Assembly: GCA_903924205.1 (NCBI GenBank) | Contig: CAIYAP010000007.1 | Coordinates: forward strand, 62,001-126,000 | From: an uncultured Actinomycetes bacterium | GTDB taxonomy: Bacteria; Actinomycetota; Acidimicrobiia; Acidimicrobiales; RAAP-2 | Reading direction: 5' to 3' | DNA: 64,000 nt | Part shown: positions 58,147-64,000 of the stretch, piece by piece | Numbering within the stretch: position 1 is the stretch's first letter | How the letters are laid out: each line of letters starts with the position of its first letter | The notes under the pieces: generated by a model | What the model was told of the DNA's origin: nothing | Databases searched by the model: none | What the model saw: only the letters and a program-made list of their open reading frames with translations | Made by a program: the position numbers and the translations under genes

Positions 58147-58602
58147 ATGCCTACTGTCTTTGCTTCCATTGACGAGATGCGCAGTGCCATTGGCCAGCAC
58201 CTTGGATATTCGAACTACATCACCGTCACGCAGGAGCAGGTAAATCTTTTTGCCGATGCCACTGGCGACCACCAATGGATTCACGTGGATCCCGAGCGCG
58301 CCAGGTCCGGACCCTTCGGTGGGCCGATCGCTCACGGTTACCTCACCTTGTCGCTGATCCCCGTGTTGCTGTCTCAGGTTGTTCGAACCGAAGGCGTCAC
58401 CATGGGCGTCAATTATGGCACCAACAAGGTTCGCTTCCCTTCGCCCGTCCCCGTGGGATCAGAAGTTCGAGCCGGAGCGGCACTCGCGTCGGTCGACGAC
58501 GTGGCCGGAGGCGTACAGGTCTGCATGGATGTCACCATCGAGGTGAAGGACTCACCCAAGCCATCTTGCGTTGCCCAGGTCGTCTTTCGCTACTACATCT
58601 AA
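58147..58602 (+). CDS. MaoC-like (R)-specific enoyl-CoA hydratase
   Basis: A single-hotdog hydratase of 151 aa. The hydratase-2 motif FADATGDHQWIHVDPERA holds the catalytic Asp and His. ATG 58147 follows a GGAG ribosome-binding site; the track start seven codons earlier would bury it. In actinobacteria such proteins act in fatty acid, mycolate or polyhydroxyalkanoate metabolism; the substrate here is open. It is followed by menG after 4 bp. Confidence 0.88.
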   Translation: MPTVFASIDEMRSAIGQHLGYSNYITVTQEQVNLFADATGDHQWIHVDPERARSGPFGGPIAHGYLTLSLIPVLLSQVVRTEGVTMGVNYGTNKVRFPSPVPVGSEVRAGAALASVDDVAGGVQVCMDVTIEVKDSPKPSCVAQVVFRYYI

Positions 58603-58606
58603 AGCG

Positions 58607-59296
58607 ATGACTACTCCCCTTCCCGTCGGCGACGACAAGACCCGTCGCGTCCGTGCGATGTTTGACACCATCGCGCCGCGCTACGAGTTCGTTAACCACA
58701 TCATGACCTTTGGGCTGGACAGGCGCTGGCGTCGCCGTTGCGTTCGCGAGATGTTCTTGCCTCCGCATTCACGAATTCTCGACGTCGCCGCGGGTACGGG
58801 CGACTTTTGTCGGGACCTGATCGCGGCCGGTCATCGCCCAGTTGCCACGGACCTCAGCTTTGGAATGCTCTCGGCGGGTCACGGTGGCTACGAAGCGGTG
58901 CACGCCGACGCATCGGCGCTGCCATTTCGCGACGGCTCATTTGATGGACTGACGTGTGGTTACGCGCTTCGCAATTTCACTGACTTAGCGGGCACCTTCC
59001 ATGAAATGGCTCGCGTCGTGAGGCCAGGAGGAAGATTGTCGATTATCGAGGTGGCCGAACCCTCAGGTGGCATCTGGCGTTGGGGGTTCAATTTGTGGTT
59101 TCGCCGCTGCGTTCCCCTCATCGGTGGACTCCTGTCCGATCGTGCGGCGTACAGCTACCTTCCGAAATCGACCGCTTATCTGCCGAACACCGAGACACTT
59201 CGCTCAATGTTGGTTGCAGCGGGCTTCTCGGGCGTCAACCACCGGATAATTCTGGGTGGCTTATCGCAAGTTTTTTCGGCGACGCGAGCGAGTTAG
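58607..59296 (+). CDS. ubiE/menG: Demethylmenaquinone methyltransferase
   Basis: Methylates the quinone ring in the last step of menaquinone synthesis. From ATG 58607 it is 229 aa. UbiE signatures: AMFDTIAPRYEFVNHIMTFGLD near the start, SAM motif ILDVAAGTGDFC, and the later YLPKSTAYLPNTETLRSML. Motif II reads MARVVRPGGRLSIIEVAEP. Directly followed by menF, which fixes the pathway as menaquinone rather than ubiquinone. Confidence 0.94.
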   Translation: MTTPLPVGDDKTRRVRAMFDTIAPRYEFVNHIMTFGLDRRWRRRCVREMFLPPHSRILDVAAGTGDFCRDLIAAGHRPVATDLSFGMLSAGHGGYEAVHADASALPFRDGSFDGLTCGYALRNFTDLAGTFHEMARVVRPGGRLSIIEVAEPSGGIWRWGFNLWFRRCVPLIGGLLSDRAAYSYLPKSTAYLPNTETLRSMLVAAGFSGVNHRIILGGLSQVFSATRAS

Positions 59297-59302
59297 CCCC
59301 GC

Positions 59303-60373
59303 ATGCCACTGAACGATGACAGCAACGGCATCATCGTTCACGCCGCGCGTCACGGTTGGCTCATCGCATCGCCCTATCGCATTGTGGCGGGCTGGGGAGA
59401 GTCCAGCCCCTCTCCTCAGTATGACGGCCACATTGGTTTTGCCTCACTGAGTTTCGATGGCACCATGACCGTCGTCTACCCCCACACCACGGTCTCTATC
59501 GATGCGAGCGGCGTCCATTACTTCGGCGCCAGCACGCCAGTGCTCGGTATCCACCATGCTCCCCTGCCGTCAATTTCTCTGCTGTCTGATGGCTCAGACT
59601 CCTACCGTGAGCACGTCAACGCCGCGCTCCACCTCGTTAATGAGGGTCAGCTGGAGAAGGTAGTCCTGGCTCGTCCGTTTGATGCCGTCAGTTCATCGCC
59701 AGTGGATGAGGGTTCCGTCGCCCTCGCACTTCGCGCCACCGAGCCATCCGCCACCATTTACGCTTTTCCGACTCCCTCGGGAGAACGATTCATCGGTGCT
59801 AGTCCCGAACTTTTACTTGAGCAACATGGTGCCAGGATTCACATGCAACCCCTCGCGGGGACGGCTCCTCGAGGGCATGAAGATGCCCTTCTCGGCTCGG
59901 TCAAGGACCGGCACGAACACGCCGTCATGATTTCAAACGTGACCGAACGGCTCTCGGAGCGAGGCATCGAGGTCTCGGTGGGCCCTTTAGCTTTCCGCGA
60001 ATTGTCTAGCGTTGTCCACTTCGCGACGGTCGTCACCGGTGAGCTGCCCGTTGACCTGCAAGACCCTCGCGACATCGTCTCCATCGTCCATCCGACCGCC
60101 GCGGTAGCGGGAATACCCTTGGAGGTCGCTCGCAACGCCATTTTGGATCTCGAGACCGACGATCGTGGAATGTATGCGGGAGCCGTGGGCTGGATTGAAG
60201 GACACGACAATGCCCAATGGTGGGTCGCGATACGCGGTCTCACGGTGAAAGGCAACCGTCTTCGCTTCTGGGCGGGTGCGGGCATCGTCACGGGATCAAC
60301 GCCAGAATCAGAACTCGCGGAAACCGAGCTGAAATTTCGAAGCGTGGCGAAAATATTTCCGCTTAGTGCTTAG
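59303..60373 (+). CDS. menF: Isochorismate synthase
   Basis: Chorismate-binding enzyme that opens menaquinone synthesis, 356 aa. Core motifs: VNEGQLEKVVLARPF, GERFIGASPELLL, the Leu-Ala-Gly-Thr motif in MQPLAGTAPRG, SSVVHFATVVTG, HPTAAVAGIP and DRGMYAGAVGWIEG. The Ala-Gly-Thr context and the lack of a Trp-binding N-terminal domain favour isochorismate synthase over trpE or pabB. Shares an operon with menG; 11-bp overlap with the convergent GT2. Confidence 0.92.
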   Translation: MPLNDDSNGIIVHAARHGWLIASPYRIVAGWGESSPSPQYDGHIGFASLSFDGTMTVVYPHTTVSIDASGVHYFGASTPVLGIHHAPLPSISLLSDGSDSYREHVNAALHLVNEGQLEKVVLARPFDAVSSSPVDEGSVALALRATEPSATIYAFPTPSGERFIGASPELLLEQHGARIHMQPLAGTAPRGHEDALLGSVKDRHEHAVMISNVTERLSERGIEVSVGPLAFRELSSVVHFATVVTGELPVDLQDPRDIVSIVHPTAAVAGIPLEVARNAILDLETDDRGMYAGAVGWIEGHDNAQWWVAIRGLTVKGNRLRFWAGAGIVTGSTPESELAETELKFRSVAKIFPLSA

Positions 60374-61085
60374 GCCCTAAGCCCACGAAGCGGCGCAGGC
60401 CCCATTTCGTGACCATCCACAGCGCTTCGGTGACGATGTTGGATGACATCTTGCTCTCACCTTCGGTCCGGTCGATGAAGGTAATCGGGCGTTCAGCAAT
60501 TTTCACGCCTGCTCGACGTGCGCGGTAGGTCATCTCGATCTGGAAACCATATCCATCTGTCGTGACGGTCTGGTAGTTCATTGCCCTCAACGCGTCGGAT
60601 CGATAGACGCGATAACCGGCCGTTGAATCCGATACGCCGAGTTTCAGCATGAATGATGCGTACCAATTACCGCCACGTGACAGCAAAAGCCGTGATGTCG
60701 ACCATGAGGGGATGGCGCCACCCGGCACGTAACGCGAGCCGATCACTAGGCCGAAGTCGTGGGCAGTGTCGATTAACCCCGGCAATGCCGCAGGGTCATG
60801 AGAAAAATCGCAATCGATTTCGACGAGAGCGTCGTAGTCACGTTCTAGCCCCCAGGCGAAACCCGCTCGATAGGCAGAGCCAAGCCCACCCTTGCCGGCA
60901 CGACGAAGAACCAAAATGCCCCCGACTTCCTCCGCCACCTTGTCGGCAACATCGGCCGTGCCATCCGGCGAACCATCATCGACTACCAAAATGTCGCTTG
61001 TCGGGGTGACGTTGCGAAGCGTTCGTAACATCTTTTCGATATTGCCGATTTCGTTATACGTCGGCAGAACAACCAGAACCTTCAC
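60363..61085 (-). CDS. ppm1: Polyprenol monophosphomannose synthase
   Basis: GT2 enzyme that makes polyprenol-phosphate mannose from GDP-mannose, the donor for GT-C mannosyltransferases. The 240-aa protein shows VLPTYNEIGNIEKML, DDGSPDGTADVADK, EIDCDFSHDP (metal site) and GSRYVPGGAI, ending with RTEGESKMS. It matches the catalytic half of mycobacterial Ppm1, without the acyltransferase domain. GTG start, with TAACCT six bases upstream. It could feed the GT39 enzyme in the glycan island (inference). Confidence 0.9.
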   Translation of the reverse strand: MKVLVVLPTYNEIGNIEKMLRTLRNVTPTSDILVVDDGSPDGTADVADKVAEEVGGILVLRRAGKGGLGSAYRAGFAWGLERDYDALVEIDCDFSHDPAALPGLIDTAHDFGLVIGSRYVPGGAIPSWSTSRLLLSRGGNWYASFMLKLGVSDSTAGYRVYRSDALRAMNYQTVTTDGYGFQIEMTYRARRAGVKIAERPITFIDRTEGESKMSSNIVTEALWMVTKWGLRRFVGLGPKH

Positions 61086-61091
61086 GGCATA

Positions 61092-61097
61092 AGGTTA
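61092..61097 (-). promoter_or_regulatory. -10 hexamer TAACCT for ppm1 (leaderless)
   Basis: TAACCT, then TATGCC, then GTG at 61085. Same spacing as at the groES-like gene. Confidence 0.45.
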
Positions 61098-61130
61098 ACC
61101 CGCACGATGACGGGTGCGGATGAGATTCCG

Positions 61131-61136
61131 TAGAAT
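61131..61136 (+). promoter_or_regulatory. -10 hexamer TAGAAT for the YbhN-like gene
   Basis: TAGAAT, 14 bases before the first of three consecutive ATG codons; predicts a leader of about 8-14 bases. Confidence 0.4.
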
Positions 61137-61150
61137 CCAATAAGAACAGG

Positions 61151-62179
61151 ATGATGATGACCTCTCAGACCCCGAAACGACGCATCATTCCCAAGGAACT
61201 GCGTTTCATACTCAGCGTGGGGCTCGTCTTTTTCATTTTCGAATATTTCGTGGTCCCCCAGCTCACTACGGCGAGCAAGTCCCTACGCGTACTGGTGCAC
61301 ATCAATCCTTTCTTGGCCGGACTGGCGATTTTTCTTGAGATTTTCTCGATTTGGGCGTATGCGGAACTGACCAAGGTTGTCCTCACGCCACACTCCCCGC
61401 GTCGTCGAGACATTCTTCGCGTCAACCTTTCGAGCTTGGCTTTGGGCCACATCCTGCCCGGCGGCACGGCCACAGCGGGCGCATTGAACTATCGGTTGTA
61501 CTCAAATCTGGGCGTTCCGGCTTCGACTAACGGATTTGGTCTGGCCGTTCAGGGGTCAGGTTCTGCCGTCGTCCTCAACGTCATCTTTTGGGTGGCGCTC
61601 GTGGTCTCCATCCCACTACGAGGCTTTAACCCGGCCTACGGCTTCGCGGCACTTGCCGGTGTCTTTCTTCTACTGATCTTTTTTGGCATCGTCATCTTGC
61701 TGACTCGTGGGCAAAAATACGCAGAAACTGTTCTTCGACGCACTCTCGGGCGCATTCCTCGACTCGATCCAGATCGCATTACCACCATGCTCGAATCCGT
61801 CGCCGAACGAATCAACATGCTGCTGCGCACTCGTAAAATCTTGACCGCATCGCTGATCTGGGCCGCGGCCAACTGGTTGCTTGATGCCGCGAGCCTCTGG
61901 ACCTTCCTGTGGGCTTTCGGTTATCCCATCAGCCCTATCGACCTGTTCGTCGCGTACGGACTCGCCAATATCTTGGCCGTACTCCCCTTTACGCCCGGCG
62001 GTCTCGGAGTAGTCGAAGGTGTCCTTATCCCGACCATTGTGGGCTTCGGCGTCCCGCACGCCCCGGCGATCTTGGCGGTCTTGCTCTACCGATTGATCAA
62101 CTTTTGGCTCCCCATTCCGCTGGGCGGGATTTCCTACCTCACTTTGCGGTGGAGCGGCAAGACTCAAGCTAGTGAGTGA
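61151..62179 (+). CDS. YbhN/UPF0104-family membrane protein (LPG-synthase TM domain-like)
   Basis: A 342-aa integral membrane protein with about eight helices, related to the flippase domain of lysylphosphatidylglycerol synthase. The pattern LGHILPGGTATAGALNYRLYSNLGV and the later PFTPGGLGVVEGVLIPTIVGFGV are family hallmarks. Function in bacteria is largely unknown; lipid or polyprenyl-lipid movement is the usual guess. Three ATG codons in a row leave the exact start open. Faces away from ppm1, ends 11 bp inside ppk1. Confidence 0.82.
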   Translation: MMMTSQTPKRRIIPKELRFILSVGLVFFIFEYFVVPQLTTASKSLRVLVHINPFLAGLAIFLEIFSIWAYAELTKVVLTPHSPRRRDILRVNLSSLALGHILPGGTATAGALNYRLYSNLGVPASTNGFGLAVQGSGSAVVLNVIFWVALVVSIPLRGFNPAYGFAALAGVFLLLIFFGIVILLTRGQKYAETVLRRTLGRIPRLDPDRITTMLESVAERINMLLRTRKILTASLIWAAANWLLDAASLWTFLWAFGYPISPIDLFVAYGLANILAVLPFTPGGLGVVEGVLIPTIVGFGVPHAPAILAVLLYRLINFWLPIPLGGISYLTLRWSGKTQASE

Positions 62180-64000
62180 GAGCGTTAGCCTCACGTATCG
62201 CGCGGTCCCGCAGAATTTGCTGCACGGATACACCATCCACGGGCTCAACTTTTCGCCAGCGACGATCTGACCCCAAAGCCCACGCACTGGTGTCGTCAGC
62301 GAGCGAGAGAGCCAAGGCACTGGTGACCGACTCGCGAAGAGCGATGTCTTGCAACGGAACGAGCACCTCAATACGGCGATCCAAATTTCGCTCCATCAAA
62401 TCCGCTGAACCAATAAAGAGCTCATAATCCGTCGCTTGCGGGTGTCCGAAGGAGTAGATACGAGAATGCTCAAGGAATTCACCCACGATTGATCGAACCG
62501 TAATGTTTTCCGACAACCCTTCGACACCTGGGCGGAGGCAACACAAAGTGCGCACCACCAATCGAACGGGCGTACCCGCCTGAGATGCCTGGTACAGCGC
62601 ATCAATAATGGTGGGGTCGGTAAGGCCGTTCACCTTCATCTCGATGAGGCCTTCTGGCCCTCGAGCAGCCTGTCGCGAGATGCGTTCCAATATTCCTTGT
62701 CGGACCGACACGGGCGACACCAAAATGCGCGAATAGTGAGCGTGTTTAGAAAAACCCGTCAGGAAGTTAAACAGGTCGGCCACATCGCGCGTGATGTCCT
62801 CATCGCATGTGAGAAGCCCGAAATCTTCGTAAATCCGCGCGGTCTTCGAGTTGTAGTTTCCCGTACCGATGTGGACATAGCGGCGGATCTGATCGCCCTC
62901 TCGTCGAAGCACCAGCGCGGTCTTAGAGTGGGTCTTGAAACCCATAACGCCGTAGACGACGTGCACGCCGGACTCTTCCAACGCCTTGGCCCATTCGATA
63001 TTGGCCGCTTCATCGAAGCGAGCTTTCAACTCGACGAGCGCCGCAACTTGCTTACCCGCCTCGGCTGCGGCGATGAGACTCTTCACAATCGGTGAATCAC
63101 CAGAGGTGCGATACAGGGTTTGCTTTATGCCCACCACTTGGGGATCGGCGGCGGCTTGTTGAATGAACATCTCCACTGAGTCAGAGAACGATTCGTACGG
63201 GTGATGCAGGAGAACATCTCCTTCGCGAATAACCCCAAAAATGTCTCTGATTCCCTCATCTCCCGCCAACCGAGGTGGCGTGAGGGGCGACCAGCCTGCC
63301 GACTTCAAATCCGGACGATCGAGTGAATAGAGCTGCCACAAGTCTCCGAGGCCGAGCGGTGCATTTAACGAATACACCCGCGACGTCTCCAAATCGAGTT
63401 GGCCGAGGAGGAGGGACAAGAAGTCAGGGTCCATCGTGGACTCGATTTCGACGCGCAGGGCGCGACCGAAGCGTCGGCGGCGCAACTCGACCTCGAGGGC
63501 CACCAGGAGGTCGTCTGCTTCATCCTCCTCGACGGATAAGTCAGCGTTACGCGTTACGCGGAAAATGTCAGTTCGCCCCACATCCATTCCCGGAAAGAGG
63601 CTCCCGACGTGGGCCGAAATGACTTCTTCGAGTCGCACGAACGTCGTTCCACCCGCAATAGCGACAAAGCGTGGCAGCGTGGACGGTACCTTGACTCGAG
63701 CTTGGCGCTCATCACCGTTATCGGAGTCACGTACCGTCGTAGCCAGATTCAACGACAAATTTGAAATCATGGGGAAAGGGTGCCCCGGGTCAACGGATAG
63801 CGGTGTCAACACCGGATAGATCAGTTCATCAAAGTAATTCGACACCCAGTGACGCTGTTCATCCGTCAACGTGTCGTAGGCGACCAGGTTCACTCCATTT
63901 TCGGCCAACTCCGGCACGAGTTCATCGAGGAATATCCGATCCAAACGTTCGCTGAGCTGGGACACGCGATCTCTAATGGCTCGAAGTTGATCCTTGGGAC
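62169..64000 (-). CDS. ppk1: Polyphosphate kinase 1 (5' end outside window)
   Basis: Makes inorganic polyphosphate from ATP. About 609 residues are visible; the frame stays open past the GTG at 63965 to the window edge (PKDQLRAIRDRVSQLSERLD, normal family sequence), so the true start lies outside and roughly 100 N-terminal residues are missing. Visible motifs: YPVLTPLSVDPGHPFPMISNLS, the catalytic His in RRYVHIGTGNYNSKTARIYED, and SADLMERNLDRRIEVLVP near the C-terminus. The stop overlaps the YbhN-like gene by 11 bp. Confidence 0.96.
   Translation of the reverse strand, partial: PKDQLRAIRDRVSQLSERLDRIFLDELVPELAENGVNLVAYDTLTDEQRHWVSNYFDELIYPVLTPLSVDPGHPFPMISNLSLNLATTVRDSDNGDERQARVKVPSTLPRFVAIAGGTTFVRLEEVISAHVGSLFPGMDVGRTDIFRVTRNADLSVEEDEADDLLVALEVELRRRRFGRALRVEIESTMDPDFLSLLLGQLDLETSRVYSLNAPLGLGDLWQLYSLDRPDLKSAGWSPLTPPRLAGDEGIRDIFGVIREGDVLLHHPYESFSDSVEMFIQQAAADPQVVGIKQTLYRTSGDSPIVKSLIAAAEAGKQVAALVELKARFDEAANIEWAKALEESGVHVVYGVMGFKTHSKTALVLRREGDQIRRYVHIGTGNYNSKTARIYEDFGLLTCDEDITRDVADLFNFLTGFSKHAHYSRILVSPVSVRQGILERISRQAARGPEGLIEMKVNGLTDPTIIDALYQASQAGTPVRLVVRTLCCLRPGVEGLSENITVRSIVGEFLEHSRIYSFGHPQATDYELFIGSADLMERNLDRRIEVLVPLQDIALRESVTSALALSLADDTSAWALGSDRRWRKVEPVDGVSVQQILRDRAIREANALTH

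Overview
The window is about 64 kb of very dense bacterial chromosome. The gene set and order point to a high-GC-lineage actinobacterium, most likely a streamlined member of the Acidimicrobiia (inference). Lineage evidence: a mycothiol synthase (mshD), a polyprenol-phosphate-mannose synthase, an AftD-like 1409-aa arabinofuranosyltransferase, a PdtaR-type ANTAR regulator next to polA, and gene order shared with Mycobacterium (nadK-recN-pyrG-NUDIX-xerD; scpA-scpB-rluB-cmk; uvrB-uvrA; uvrC-rapZ-yvcK-gap-pgk-tpiA-secG; RR-polA-rpsA). The longest stretch without a gene is only about 70 bp, so no region needs to be described as empty. I see no insertion sequence, prophage, CRISPR array, rRNA or toxin-antitoxin pair.

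Layout. 1-1.35 kb: an HD-domain protein (PhnZ-like pattern) and a GT2 glycosyltransferase. 1.34-6.0 kb, minus strand: scpA-scpB-rluB-aroA-cmk-plsC (chromosome segregation, rRNA pseudouridylation, shikimate pathway, CMP kinase, phospholipid synthesis). 6.07-7.03 kb: trpS on the plus strand. 7.03-13.2 kb, minus: nadK-recN-pyrG-NUDIX-xerD-M50 protease. 13.2-27.2 kb, minus: coaE-uvrB-uvrA-uvrC-rapZ-yvcK-gap-pgk-tpiA-secG-solute binding protein-tRNA-Leu(GAG). The whiA gene usually found between yvcK and gap is absent. 27.2-37.8 kb: an envelope-glycan island (AftD-like GT-C, methyltransferase, GT4, Wzx-like flippase, UGM-like flavoprotein, GT39). 37.9-41.7 kb: dppBCDF peptide importer without a binding protein. 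41.8-47.3 kb, minus: menC, ANTAR response regulator, polA, rpsA. 47.36-50.5 kb: tRNA-Leu(CAA), then fabD-fabG-acpP-fabF. 50.5-56.3 kb, minus: groES-like gene, trpE, ygfZ-like gene, trpC, trpF, trpB, trpA (no trpD or trpG). 56.35-60.4 kb: small protein plus mshD, a VIT1/CCC1 transporter, a MaoC-like hydratase, menG/ubiE and menF. 60.4-64 kb: polyprenol mannose synthase, a YbhN-type membrane protein, and ppk1 cut by the right edge.

How it works together. Most genes are core: DNA replication and repair (polA, recN, uvrABC, scpAB, xerD), fatty acid synthesis, lower glycolysis, menaquinone (menC, menF, menG), tryptophan, and CTP, NADP and CoA synthesis. The lineage-specific part is the surface-glycan island, which may be fed by polyprenol-phosphate sugars made by the GT2/Ppm1-type enzymes at both ends of the window.

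The most striking non-coding pattern is regulatory. At most transcription-unit heads a TAnnnT -10 hexamer sits 6-7 nt before the start codon, predicting leaderless mRNAs. In two places the TAA/TAG stop codon of the upstream gene itself forms the start of the -10. Convergent gene pairs overlap at their 3' ends in six of eight cases, by 4 to 89 bp.
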